Source of the DNA: Quillaja saponaria
Lineage: Eukaryota > Streptophyta > Magnoliopsida > Fabales > Quillajaceae
Assembly (NCBI GenBank): GCA_029379385.1
Contig: CM055613.1
Location: 11,674,001-11,738,000 of the forward strand
Direction: 5' to 3'
Length of the DNA: 64,000 nucleotides
The translations under genes and the position numbers were made by a program. Shown one piece after another: positions 12,401-25,800 of the stretch. The notes beneath the pieces are model-generated. The model was not told where the DNA came from. It did no database searches and saw only the letters and a program-made list of their open reading frames with translations. Within the stretch, counting starts at the first letter, position 1. The number at the start of each line of letters is the position of its first letter.

Positions 12401-14380
12401 CCAACAAGGATGAATATCTTTTTGCTAAATTAGTAATTATAGAAAAGTTATTTATTCAATGTTACTTAATTTCTAGGTCAATTAAAGTCGATTATGGAAA
12501 ATGACATGAAGATCGTACAAATGGCTAGAAGGTAAAAGAACGCGGCTTCACTAAAATGAAACTATGCATGCATATATTTTTCTATGCTTTTAAGTGTATG
12601 ACTAAATTCAATTAATCAAACTCACACAAATATGAAAGATGGATGAACTTCTTGCACACTTGCGCTTTGAAAATTTGTATTTGCACAACATATTTGGGTT
12701 CTTTTAATCTGTGAGATTTCACATGGTTGCCATTTGCACAAGTTGTTCTTTGAATCCCAACCAATCTTAATTATCTTATACAAATAATTAATATTAATAT
12801 TTTATTTTATCATTAACCTTTTAGTGTATATATGTATGGATGATTATTATCTAACAAGTAACAATTGATCTAAAAATTTATTAGGATGAAAATTCATAAT
12901 TTAATTAATTGTTTGTCTATTTAGTACACATTGCTCTTTCTTTTGAATTGAGAATGTCTTTACCATGACTCAAACTCAAAATCAAGACTTTCAAATAGAA
13001 TTATATATATGACCAAGTGTACTAGATCATGGATTCAACTTTATTCATATAATAAAGGTTTCAATAAATTTTTTTTTTCTTTTTTCCCTTATGTTATATA
13101 TATATATATATATATAAGTTCTGGAATTATTAAAATATGATATCCAGTGTAAACTCTTTAAGAGTTCATAACATTATTTTTAGTTCGTAAAGTATCAATT
13201 TAATTAATTAAAACTCTTCTATTTTTCTCTTACAATTGATATTGATAATTAATTCCATGTTTGGTGATGTTACGTGATTTTAAAAAACTCTTGAGAATAT
13301 AATAAATAATTGCATTTAAAGTCATTCTATTCAATACAGAAGAGTAATATCTTTAAAAAGAGTTTTAGAAATTCTTTTACTAAATAATTTGACATATTCA
13401 TGTATTGATAGTCATAACACAATCTAAACCAAAGAAACTGAATTCTCGGATGTACAAAAAAAAAAAAAAAAAAAGGCCAGATAAATGTTTGTTTTTTTTT
13501 TTCGATGCAAAGGAAAAAAAATATAAAATCCAAATAGTGCATCAATTTAATGCAATAGATTATAATCATCTGGTGTTGATATCAAGGGTTAGGTGTGAAA
13601 CTGGTCAAATAATCGGAATTAAACAATGTAAAATTACTTTTTTCTTAAAATTAATTTGGTGTCAAGAATAAATGTTCTAATATTACCTATCGATAGTGAG
13701 AAAATTGCATAATTCTAGCCGAACACATGTTTTATTGTTCCTTTTAATTTATTGTTTATGTAACTTTCTTAGTTTTGGTTAAGTGGGAAACATATCCAGC
13801 AAAATCAATCAATATAAAATTACATTACTCATAAAATCAATTTGGTGTCAAGAATAGATATTTTAATATGAAAGTGAGAAAATACATAATTCTAACCTGT
13901 TGTTTATTGTTTCTTTTATTTTATTGTTAGGTAATTTCTTTTACCTATGTAACTTTCTTAGTTTGTATTGTTAACTTTTATATATGTTTTGTAAAAAATA
14001 AAATAAAATTTTAGAATAGATATCATCAAGAATTTAATTCAAATAATTAATATTTATTTATTTTTTGTTATCGAGTTCAAACACTCTAATACAAAACAAA
14101 AAGAAAAAAAAAATCTTAGGATAGATGGTTTTACAGTTTTAAACACACTATCAATTAAGAATAAGAATTTTTTTGGGTGACAATAATCAGAAAAAGAAAA
14201 AAGACACAAGGAAAAACAGTTCGAGGATACTGGTTTTGTGGAAATGGGCGCCTGGTGTTTGGTTGGACTGAGGGAGCGGAGAGAGTGTGGGCCATACACG
14301 GTTTCGAGGATGGATACATTGCATTGTCTAACACAGGCAGCAATGCATCTATGGACGACACCTATATTTCTTCCATTCCC
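9450..14380. other. Downstream region of the previous gene and long AT-rich spacer
   Basis: No gene is supported. The first several hundred bases may be 3' UTR. The rest is AT-rich, with a (TA)n tract near 13096-13117, poly-A/T runs near 13456-13503, and several CATGCATG-type palindromes (about 11316, 11466, 12563) that resemble RY elements. Two TGGGCC/T motifs near 10467 and 10484 have no gene close downstream. The upper end merges into the EBF promoter. Confidence 0.55.
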
Positions 14381-14382
14381 AA

Positions 14383-14389
14383 TATAAAA
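14383..14389 (+). promoter_or_regulatory. TATA box of the EBF gene
   Basis: TATAAAA lies about 280 bases upstream of the EBF start codon, followed by a pyrimidine-rich leader typical of plant 5' UTRs. A transcription start near 14415 is inferred. A sequence on the minus strand at 14312-14319 (ATGTATCC) matches seven of eight positions of the EIN3 consensus AYGWAYCT. That would fit the known feedback of EIN3 on EBF genes but is only a weak match. Confidence 0.55.
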
Positions 14390-14510
14390 CCTTTCCTCAA
14401 AAACACACATACATACATTCCCCCCAACCAAGACCCAACTTTGCTTTCTAAAACTTCATCTTCTTCTTTCCCTTCTCTCCTTTTTTTTTCCCCAATTTGT
14501 GGGGTTTCAA

Positions 14511-15442
14511 ATGCTCTTGAGCCTGCTTCTTGTGCTTTACCTCTGTGTATCATTCTTACTCATAGTCTCTTCTCTGTTTTGTCTTGATCTTTCTGAAGGG
14601 TTTTACTTGAACTTTCACATCCTGAAAACAGTTGGGTTTGGTTTTTTGTGGATCATTGTTCTGTACTCATGCCTACTCTTGTCAATTTCAATGGTATATT
14701 TCTGGCTATTTGAGAATTATTTGATCAATCTTTTATATTGATATGCATTACTAGTTTGAAGATTTTATGTTTTATTCGTGTAATTTGAGTAAGAAAGAAT
14801 TATGACTTCTTAACGGATTGATATGCTTAGAACCCTCAAATATCCAGTTTTGTTTGGTATTCCGAAGAAATTCTTGATTTTTGGTGTTGCAATAAAATGA
14901 TTAGCTTATAGGAGAAAATTTTCCATTCATAGGATTTGATCCAGTGCAATATCTCTTTATCAGTTATCTTTATGTGGAAACATCGGAATAAACACACATG
15001 GTAGTAATTTTTTGCTGATCTATCAAATAGAAATTGCTAATCCAGATGAAACCTAATTTGTATATTTGGGACAACATAGGAAGATCTGTTTATGGAAACT
15101 GATAAACATGACTAGCTTTCAACATCATTTTGAGGCTGATTTTAGATATTGCTAATGGGTTTTCAGGTGATGATGAACTCTATTCTGGGCGTTCTTTTTG
15201 CTCAAATCCCATGGATTTGGGTCGCTTCTTCTCTATTGGTTCCAATCTGGATGTGTACTACCCTCCTAGCAAGCGAGCTCGCATCATTAACCCATTTGTA
15301 TGTACAACAATTGAGTTTGAGCAGACCAAGAAACCATCCATCGAAGTTCTTCCGGATGAATGCCTCTTTGAGATTTTCAGGCGTCTTCCTAGTGGCAAAG
15401 AGAGGAGCTCATGTGCATGTGTATCAAAAAACTGGCTGAATC
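14511..15442 (+). other. Candidate upstream ORF overlapping the EBF start
   Basis: An ATG at 14511 in the inferred leader opens a frame with no stop before the exon 1 donor at 14694. In the spliced mRNA it continues out of frame within the EBF coding sequence as far as a TGA near 15440. The first part is hydrophobic (MLLSLLLVLYLC). Its context is weak (C at -3, C at +4), so leaky scanning would be expected. It matters only if transcription starts upstream of 14511. Confidence 0.35.
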
Positions 15443-17106
15443 TCATGAGCAGCATCTGTAGAGCTGAAATTTGCAATAAAGGAATCATGTCTGTTGATAA
15501 AGTTAATGAGGGGTCTGCTTCTAGTGGCTTTGAAATGATCACTGATTGTGAGGATCAGGATCTCGAAAGTGAGGGTTATCTTTCAAGATGTTTGGAAGAC
15601 AAAAAAGCAACTGATGTAAGACTTGCTGCTATTGCAGTTGGGACCAGTAGCCGTGGGGGACTTGGGAAACTGTCAATCCGAGGGAGCAACTCTATTCGTG
15701 GAGTCACCAACCTTGGCCTCTCCGCTGTTGCTCATGGTTGTCCTTCTCTCAGAGCTCTTTCCTTGAGGAATGTCTCTTCCATTGGGGATGAAGGCCTGCA
15801 CGTGATAGCTAAAGGATGTCATTTGTTGGAGAAGCTTGACCTTTGCCATTGTTCCTCAATCAGCAACAAAGGCTTAATTGCAATAGCCGAGGGATGCCCT
15901 AATTTGAGTGCATTAAGTATTGAGTCGTGTTCAAAGATTGGGAATGAAGGATTGCAAGCTATTGGAAGGCTTTGCCCCAAGTTACAATCAGTTTTTATCA
16001 AAGATTGCCCTCTTGTTGGGGATCATGGAGTATCAAGTCTATTGTCAACAGCTTCTGCCCTGTCAAGTGTGAACCTTCAGGCCTTGAACATAACAGATTT
16101 TTCTCTTGCCGTGGTTGGCCACTACGGAAAGGCTGTTAAGAAGTTAGTCCTTGGTGGTCTCCGAAATGTTAGTGAGAAAGGCTTCTGGGTCATGGGTGTT
16201 TCTCAGGGACTGCAGAAGTTGACTTTCTTGACAATTACTTCCTGTCCGGGGATTACTGATCTAAGTATTGAAGCCATAGGGAAAGGCTGCACCAACCTGA
16301 AGCACATGTGTCTCCGCAAGTCCCTTTTTTTATCTGACAATGGACTGGTAGCTTTTGCCAAAGTTGTGGGATCTCTTGAGAGCTTGCAATTGGAGGAGTG
16401 CAGCAGGGTCACTCAGTCAGGGATTATTGGTGCTATCTCAAGCTTCGGAACTAAATTAAAATCTCTTATCCTTGTGAAGTGCATGGGAATTAAGGATATT
16501 GATGTTGGAGTAACTATGCTTTCTCCTTGTATGTCTCTTCGATCCTTAGCCATAAGAAACTGCCCTGGTTTTGGTAGTTCTAGCCTGGCTATGATTGGGA
16601 AGTTGTGCCCTCAGATTCAGCATGTGGATCTGACTGGGATTTGTGGAATAACAGATTCCGGGCTTCTCCCTTTTCTGGAGAGTTGTGAGACAGGACTTGT
16701 CAAGGTTAATCTTGTCGGCTGCTTGAACTTGACAGATGAAACAGTGTCGGCCTTGGCTAGGATGCATGGAGGAACTCTTGAACTCCTAAATCTTGATGGA
16801 TGCAGGAAGATTACTGATGCAAGCTTGATAACAATTGCAGATAAGTGCCTGTTGCTTAATGATTTAGATTTATCAAACTGTGCAATCACTGATACTGGCA
16901 TAGCTGTTATTTCTTGTGCGGAGCAGCTCAGTTTGCACATTCTTTCTTTGGCTGGTTGTGCTAATGTATCAAATAAGAGCTGGCCTTTCCTGAAAAAATT
17001 GGGCACGACCTTGGTGGGATTGAATCTTCAACACTGCAATTCAATTGGCAGCAGCACAATTGATTTGCTTGTGGAGTGCTTGTGGAGATGTGATATCCTG
17101 GTATAA
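14669..17106 (+). CDS. EBF1: EIN3-binding F-box protein (EBF1/EBF2 type)
   Basis: Substrate receptor of an SCF ubiquitin ligase that in known plants targets EIN3/EIL transcription factors for destruction and so restrains ethylene responses in the nucleus. It has two exons, 14669-14693 and 15167-17106, giving 654 residues. Exon 1 encodes MPTLVNFN and joins in phase to GDDELYSGRSFCSNPMDLGR, the family's conserved N-terminus. A reading that ignores the intron would start wrongly at a TTG upstream. PPSKRAR precedes the F-box (about residues 70-104, LPDECLFEIFRRLP). KKATDVRLAAIAVGT and about 16-18 leucine-rich repeats of the Cys-containing type follow to the end (WRCDILV). Whether it is the EBF1 or EBF2 orthologue cannot be settled here. 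The long 3' region has U-rich runs like those through which EIN2 represses EBF translation. Confidence 0.96.
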
Positions 17107-18300
17107 TCAGGGCTAAGTACAACCACCTTTTGTGAAAATAAAGGATATAAGTTGAAGGTGTTGATCTGAAATTGGAATTTCATGATAGGTAATACTTTTA
17201 TAGTGAAGTACACAGGTAGCAGCATCTATTATACTTTTTGGGCTATCAACAGTGGGCTTGGCGCTGGCTCAGTGGCCTGTTTGTTTTCCATGGAACTCTA
17301 GCATATCGCTTCATCACCCTTTTTTTTGCAAGCTTTCAAACATCGAATGCTTGTTGAAACTCTTTTTCCTTCCAGTAATTGGAAGCCGGTGCTTTGATGG
17401 CTATGGTTCCCAGAGAATACAGTTACTGTGTCAATTGGTTGAAGGTCTCCACTGATGGATACTCCATTCCTTTCCTGTGAGGTCTTATATCGTATGCTGG
17501 ATGTTTATGCCTAAGTTTTTTTTGCTTCTGTTGCACATTTCTGTAATGGTTATCTGACTTGAGCTTTAATTCAGGCTTACAAACTCTGTTGTCATTCCTA
17601 GTTGTACCGTCAAAATAGGGTCTCACCATGTCTCAAAATCTGTTGAGGATTTAGGGTCCTTGTTTTCCCTTTATCTTCTGAAATGTGATTGCATAGGGTA
17701 GTTCTTGGGTTAGGGGTCTCATGCTCATGGACTTTGGAGGTGGAGGTGGAAGTGGCAGAGGCTTCATTTGGCTTGCCATGACAACCTTGTTTTTGGTTCC
17801 TTTTGTTTTTCTTTTTCACCAAGTCCAAGTTTTGCAGGATCCTGTTGCTTATGAATTGTACTCTGCAACCAGTTTGTTACTTGATAACGAAATGTGGTAC
17901 TTCCCCCATTTATCTTTTGATGTTGTAGATCAATATTATGTGGGATGTCAAATGAATGGCAATGGGCAAAAATGTGTTTATATACCTTTGTTATGTTACT
18001 ATCTATAGTACATGGAATCATCGATGAAACAAGTAAATATCCCTTTGGTGCTTCAAAAGTATTCTATATTAAGTTCCGCATATTGCTATATATATTTTCC
18101 ATGTACGAGCAATTTGGGATGGTGCAATTGGGAGAATATGGAAGACGTGAAAACAAAATTATGGTTGCAGTTTCTTCCATGGGAGTTTCTTGCTCTACTA
18201 TCTGAAGCTTGGGGAGAACAGCTCTGAAGGAAATGTTCTTGATGGGTGATTGAAATTATTCCTCTACAGACTGTCAATGATTGCTGCTCTTCCTCATTGT
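17107..18300 (+). other. EBF 3' UTR and downstream region with U-rich runs
   Basis: No coding gene is supported. Eight-T runs lie at 17320-17327 and 17516-17523, and a pyrimidine-rich stretch lies near 17787-17820. In Arabidopsis, EBF1/2 3' UTRs carry poly-U motifs required for EIN2-dependent translational repression. These runs are candidates for the same role. The 3' end of the transcript cannot be placed exactly. Confidence 0.45.
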
Positions 18301-19800
18301 GTTTTCAGTGAATGACCATTTTTGTCCTATGCAATTAAAGCGAACAGGAAAAACAAAAACTAGGGTTTTATCAAGGGAAATTGAAGAAAGACAAAAGAGA
18401 AGGAGAATTCAAACACTCTTGAGTGATCGAAATTTTCAAAACTAACCATTTCAAAGGATCCATATCCTCTGTTGTTCTAGTTAGAACGTAATTTGTTCAA
18501 GAGAGATAGACTCAAGTAAAACAAGAAATTAAAATTTGAATTAAATACAGTTTGGGAGGGGATTGGTGTGTGTCTCTCTCTTCCCAAAGTACTCTTGTGC
18601 AACATGAGATGATCCAAATGCCTTTCCAAGAGATTCAGAACCTCAAACAAAGCCAAGACTTATAATTAAATGATTGAGTGATTTTGTCATCCCAAATCTA
18701 TATATTTATATGATTTCAAAAATAATAAAAATAATATAATAATAATTGTTTGCAGAGAAGACAATAATTTGATATTTGAAGCTTAATTGAGTAACAGTTG
18801 GATTTTTTGTAGAGAAAAAAAAAAAAATTACTTGATTTAAAGTAAAAAAAAAGATTTGACTACTACCTAATTTATTGAGTTGAAAAACAATTCTTGACTA
18901 ATAATTATATGTATAAGGTATAATAATAAAAAATAAACAAATTAATTCTAAATTATTGTGGTTTTAATTTTTTTTAATCAGATATGTTTAGACAAGTTTA
19001 CGTGCACATCGATTACATCGATTACCTAACGCATACAATTTACCCCACTAGGAAACTTTTATGGACTCCAATGGACTATTGTATCATGAAATACAAGTAT
19101 TCCTCAGCCATGTGATTGATCTGGAAACTAAGCTTTTAGAGATTGGCCGCCGGATTGCAACGCATAGATAGATAACAAGTCTCTTGTACAATACTATCCT
19201 GCATTCTGCAACAAAACTAGTCGCTATTTCTTACCAAAGCAATAACAAAACCGTTCTTAAAATACTATTCTTTTGTTAATTCTGTGTAAAAATAGTTAAA
19301 TACTTTGAACTCATTTCGTTCTAAATCATTTATTTAATAAATTCCGTCTCACAACATTCAAATTATATATAATTGAATTCAACCAAATATAATATCTAAT
19401 ACCATAACTTTGAAATATCTCAAAGGAAGGATAATAAAAAATATAATATCTGAAATTCATTGTAGCATGAAACTGCTGTGTCATGAGGGATCTCTTATAT
19501 TTGGGGAAAAAAATAAGTTATTGAATACATAACTATTTTTCTTCTAAACTCTGTTTGATAAAGCTCCAATACTGGTTACAGAAAATAAGACTACAAAGAT
19601 TCTGTATGTTTTAGCATGGGTAGAGTACTTAAATAAATTACTGTACAGCAGATATAACAACACTTATTTAACAAGGTGACCGTTCTTAATACAGAAACAC
19701 ATCCGTAGTTCTCACCAACAAAAACTGCCACTTTAAGGACTACAGTACAGCTTGTCATACCTGTCTACTTACTGATTTGCGTCACACCCATAGAATTGGA
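18301..19800. other. Spacer between convergent EBF and CIPK24 genes
   Basis: This AT-rich stretch has no supported gene. Its right part, roughly 19550-19800, probably contains the 3' UTR of CIPK24 on the minus strand. No repeat of note was seen. Confidence 0.45.
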
Positions 19801-22800
19801 TCAGCAAGTCATTGTTCTAAGAAGACTAGAACCTGGCATACCCTCGGCTGGTCTCCAGATGATCTTTTCTAGTTTGGCACAAATTTTTTTGTAAAACTGC
19901 AACAGGCAAATAATTTGTCACCATATTATATTACAAAGAACTGTAATTTTTAGTGATTCAGGAAAAAAATCATGATCTTCATGAAATGGGTAATTGAAAT
20001 AAAATAATAGAATGCTTGCATTGTAAGTTGCACGACCCCAAGGCCATATATACAGACCAAATTACCCACTGAATTCAACCCTTAAAAGACTAAAAGAAGA
20101 TTATGCCACGGTGCAAAATGCAAAAGGTCACCATATACAGATCTTGAATTACAAAATAAGGATATTATGATGCACAAGTGACAAACTAAGACTGACAAAA
20201 TGAGGGTATTAAGCTGCAAAAGTGATAGACTAAGACTGACAAAATGAGGATATTAAGATGCACAAGTGACAAGATATATAACAAGGCTGGAAATTATATC
20301 AGATTAGAAAATCTTAAGGTCACGAACCCCCAACAGTGTAGAGTATAGAACAGAAAGATGCACCATGAACTTGGAGCATGTTCCTGTGAACTACCCGCAG
20401 AAGGGGGATCACCGTGCACATATAAAATACACAAATATACATGCATTATATATATATATATATGTCATGTGCTTTGCATGAAGAAATGACTGCCTAGATG
20501 CATGGTGTGTGGTGTGGATGCTAGAAACTACAATTTTATTTATTTATTTATTTTTTTTTAAGGAATATCTCCATTCTGTTTCAGTACTGAAGGCATTAAG
20601 TGCAAAACCTTGGGCCATCAAATGTAAATGTATCAAGCACAGAAGCTAACCTTGTGATATTCAAGAGTATCGCCAGCAGCTTTTCTAACATCTACCATGA
20701 AAAGAGATGGTGCAACTTCAAAGACCTTTACACAGCAAGTGAAGCTTATTTAAAATATTACTTATACTAAACTCAATATAATATGCTAAACGTAGCAACA
20801 ATAGAAATTCATAAACCATATTTAGAAGTTACCTCCAAAACAACAGAAAATTGTGTAGCCTTATTGGCAGATACTCCTTCGAGTCTTGTCTGAGATAATA
20901 TTCAATAATTTAGCACATCTGACATAGAAACTGATTCAACAAACAGGGTTCTGCAGCAATTGTGCTTTTAAAATAGTGTATATCTCTAGAATAAACCGAC
21001 AGGTTAGACTGCTTCAACTATTTACTTCTTTTTAAAATTTGTGCAGGACAAAAATTTATATTGACCTTTGCACCGATTAATTTTTTTTTAAAAAGAACAG
21101 TTTATATTGACCTCGATGATAATAGAGAAGGCTGTATTGTGGCAGCAGTAGTTCTGCTTTCATGCAGAATTGATGGGTTAAGTTCATGCTATTGAAGAAC
21201 ATTAACACTTACCAAATATAATTGTCTCTTCAAGTGTCTCTATAAGATATTCCAAGTTTGGTATATTTGCAATTTTAATTTTGTTTCTGTTCTTAATAGG
21301 CTACTGTAAGTCCACTTAAACATGGTTACAAACACAATGGATTCTATTAGAAATACATAAAATAAATAAATAATCAAGCCCAAAAAAGTAAAAATAAATA
21401 AAGTCATCACAAATAAAACTCAACCATCATGTTAGAAAAATTATTTTCTACGAAAGGTAGCAAATTCAAATGAATTAAAAGGTAGCATATTCATATTAAT
21501 TACTTCACATAAGGTTGTCTAATAATTTTTTTTTTTTAACCATGGTAATAGAGGTAAACGCTGCAAAATTGAACCTTGTAATTACGTGTATGAACCTTCA
21601 GACTCATTGATTCTGCAACAGCTTCAATAGATGAAATAATAACTTTTGCAGGTTTGTGGGAAACAAAACGAGTTTGCCGCTTTACATAATCCTGCTTGTA
21701 AATGAAAAGAAATATGATTTGGTGAGACTGACAGACAGGGGAGAGAATGAAAGTAGATAATATTATATAAAGTGAAAAAGAAACAGTGCAAAAGAAATAG
21801 AAAAAACAAAGACAACTAAGTTTTACTACAAGGAATGCGTAGACTATTGTCCAAGCAGAACTATAATCTAAGCACATTGACAACAACAATCCTTAATTCC
21901 AAACATGTGGTTGACTACATGAATTTGCCACCCAAATAATTGGATATGCACATCAATTCTCTATTGGTATTGAGTTATATCTTGCGCCACATTCTCCTCT
22001 AACCTTTTTTTTAACCATCTTTTCTTATGAATTCTATCTATGTCATTCTAGCCCTCCCTCTTATCTTCTTATTCTGTCTCAATGGGGTCATTTTCACATC
22101 TACAACAAAAGTCAACTAAGCCTTTAATCTCAAATTAGTTAGGGACAACTATATGAATCATTTTCCTTCATTTGCATCAATCCAAGGCTCCAAAGCAAAC
22201 ATATCCTTCTCCAACACTTCTCCCCATATAATTCTTGGCCTCTCTTTTCCCTTTCTAACCTCGTCTACATGCACCAAGTCACCTCTCATAACTACAACAT
22301 CCACCAGCCAACATTGGATATTTCCAAACCATCGCAAATGATTTTCTCTCATTTTTTTCTTCAATAATGCAACCTAAACCTTCCTACGTATCTCTTCATT
22401 TCGTATTCTAGTTTTTCTTGTATGCCCTGTTATCCATCTTAACCTTTGCATCTCAGTCACTCCCACCGTATACGAGTGTTGTTTCTTAACTACCAAATAT
22501 TCGGAACCATACAACATGGCCGGTATCACATTCATCCTATAAAATTTTTCTTTCAACCTATTTAGAACTTTAGAATCACATAAGACTACCGAGGTTCTAA
22601 GTCACTTCATCCAACAAGCCTTGATTCTATGGATAACATCATGGTCAATTGCTCCATCTCTTTGTAAGAAAGAATCTAAGTATTTAAACACTTCATTGGT
22701 CGGGCTTTCATGTTTGTCCAAAACAATTTCAAAGTCTACCCTCTAACTAAAGTTACACTCTATATAATCGGTTTCATCCAACTTAATCTAAGACCAAGAA

Positions 22801-25800
22801 TTAAAGTTCATTTCGTTTCTACCAGAGTGGACGAATCGTTTCCATTTCCATAGTTATGGAAGCAAAACATCCACTCAAAAACGAAAAGTAAAATTTCGGT
22901 GGAAATAATGTTGTTTCCATTGAAATGGGCAAATAGTTTCCATCACTTCTGTCGTTTCCATAGGAAAGATGCTGTTTTTCATTTGAAATGGATTTGTTCT
23001 CGTAAAATTTGATAGAAATAACATATATTTCTTGTTAAGTAAAATTCTTGCTTTATGTAACTGTTTTACATAACTTATATATATATATATATAATTTTTT
23101 TTATATATTATGTAAGCATCCTATATGCTCCTAATGTTAAAGTTGGATTTAATTGTCATTTGATCTTCCCTTCAGTTTGTATGTTTATGTTAAGATTTTT
23201 ACTTTGGTATGTATTTATGAATATTCTACGTACTAAATTAATTATGTTGAATACTTATAATTAATATAATATATGTTTATTATTTGTTTTCATCTATTTT
23301 CATGTGTTTCTAAATAATTTACCGTTTCTATGTCGTTTTTATGTCATTTCACGAATCATTTCTGTTTCTAGACCTATCGAACAGTACCTTAAAACAAATT
23401 TTAGTACCTTGCCTAAGACCTTTAGATTCAAATGTATCCCTCATTTTCACATCTATGATGTATATTTCCAAATTACTTTAGAAAGTTCTGTTTCATCTTC
23501 AGCTAAAGCTACCCCTATATTCTGGTTCTCTTGATGTGCATATCTTTAGACCCTATATCACATCTATACTTCTAATTTAGCATTAATTTCAATCTCATTT
23601 TTCTGCATATATGTCAACTTCACAACAAATCTAAATTGTTATTTGGAAGGGAAGGGGGATGAGAGAAACAATAATGAGTTTTCCTTATCAATAAATGTTC
23701 ATGGAGGGTTATGCCTGATTATCTTTAAGACATCCTAGTACTTACAAGTATCCACCTCATTAAGAGAACAATCACAGAGCAAGTGTCAACCGCTTGCAGA
23801 AAAGATGCTACAAGATCATATATAAGTTAAACTACATTCTAAAGGTTCAATATTAGAAGCAAAACACCAACAAGAATCTGGAAGTAACAAAAGGTTACAT
23901 GCCACCCAGACACTCAAGATGATCCGTGGAATTGCAGAGAAAGAAAGTCAAGCAACTTCTATGTGGGTAATTGGAGGTAGGAGCAATGCCAACTATACCT
24001 GATGCCTATCGAACAGTGCTGATAGATTCAGTCCTTGTGATAGGGTAATCATCTCAAAAGCATTCATTATCAAAGGACCACCTTCCATAAGTTCTGTCTG
24101 CTCAGCTACATATCGGTCCTGTTGCATAACAAAGTTGCCAACTATAACTTTAGAACAGAATACTTAAAATATGCCAGATATGGGATTGCTAGGAAACTTC
24201 TTATCATATGTACCTGTGCCAGCACTTTATTACTCAAGCAAGGCACCTTTATTACACATTGATGCTTTTATGCACAAGCATCTGGGAGGTGCAAAGTTTG
24301 AACTCATTATATCATCCTCCACCCCATTATCTAAGTGGTGAGGAGGTGCCAATAGACCTAAAGGCCATTGGCTTCAAAATAAATAAGTATAGGATACCTT
24401 TAAGCATAAAAACAGAACTAAATCAAGTTGATTAGTGTCCTAACTCCTACTATTTTTAGCCTCAGATTTGTGTTACTACCACTTTAGAATGGTGATGTTG
24501 TCCTACAATGATCAAAACATGTACAGAACCTATTTCAACCACGTTTATGAGAGTAATTGAGTATGTAAGTTTAGGATTTCCCCATATCCTTTTTTCTCCA
24601 TACATTTCTGTGTATGTGCTTAAATGCCATTTGGAACCCCTTCATAAATATTTAATGCTTGAAAATGAAGGAAAGCACAGAATTTGTGTGATTATGCATT
24701 ATAAAAATTCCATTGATGCAAGATAGGCAAAAGTAACAAGAGGCAACTGCAAACCTCAATATCATCAAAAACAGCCCGAATGTCATCCAAATTCACGTCC
24801 TCATTTTCTCTGAGTGTCACACGTAAATAGTTTTTCTTAAACCATGGATCTCTCTTTATTTCTTCAATGCGAATACGCTGCACTTATAATGTAACCAATT
24901 AAAAATAGAAAAGTAAGCATCAAATCAATTTCTAAGCTCTATATCAACTAGCATATATAAAAGAGAATCTTTCTGAACAATATAGGACTTAAGTATTTTC
25001 TGATTCACACTATAGTGGACTGCAAAAGAATCACAAACACACAGTAGCACGCACGCGCACACACACACACACACACAAGTAATGATCCATGCAATAAAAA
25101 TGGTGATGCTGTCATTCTCAGCAGAAATCTTGTTCCTGATAAACACCCACAAAAAAAAAAGAAAAAAAAAAGAAGAAGAAGAAGCAAAGTAATATAAGAT
25201 AAATAAATACCAAAACACCTCCTGGTAAGAGAGCAGAGATTGTCCATATTATCTCTATTGCAGTTTTTTCACCACCTCATTCATTAATAACTTAAAAGGT
25301 ATTAAATTGGAGCTGTTATCACTGCATTAACCTAAATATATGCATGCTTCAAGAAACTGTCAACCTTATCACCTTGGTCAAATTAAATGGAAGACCAGCC
25401 CACAAGCCTTATATATAACTTTCATCATATAACAGATTCCAGGTTGTGGAAAAGCCAGATTGAATTAGTGCTTTTTTCACAGGTAATCTAAAATTCGAAC
25501 TTTTTGTCGTCATGCGATTCAGACAATTGAGAAGCCATAAGCATACAATACCCTAACACCTTAACATAAGTTATGTTTGTGTGACTGTACTGATAATAAT
25601 TTCAAATTTGAATTATGGTAATATATTGTACTCACTGATTTAGGATTGGGATCAAGTACTTTATGTATCAATGACTTTGCTCCCGCAGAAAACCAAAATG
25701 GACAAGAAAGGTCAGCAGCATTGATCTACATACCAATCATAAAAGCAATTAGCAGCTTCCTGTAATGCAGGGGCAGCACTTAATGCTCAAATGATACACA

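Noticed and set aside
14054..14587. Overlapping open frames on both strands upstream of EBF
   Set aside because: They overlap each other and the EBF promoter and leader, have no family resemblance, and are of low complexity.
15130..15166. Start of the EBF protein at 15130 (reading MRLILDIANGFS)
   Set aside because: The codon at 15130 is TTG and the segment is intron ending tttcag. The conserved start MPTLVNFN lies in a separate exon at 14669.
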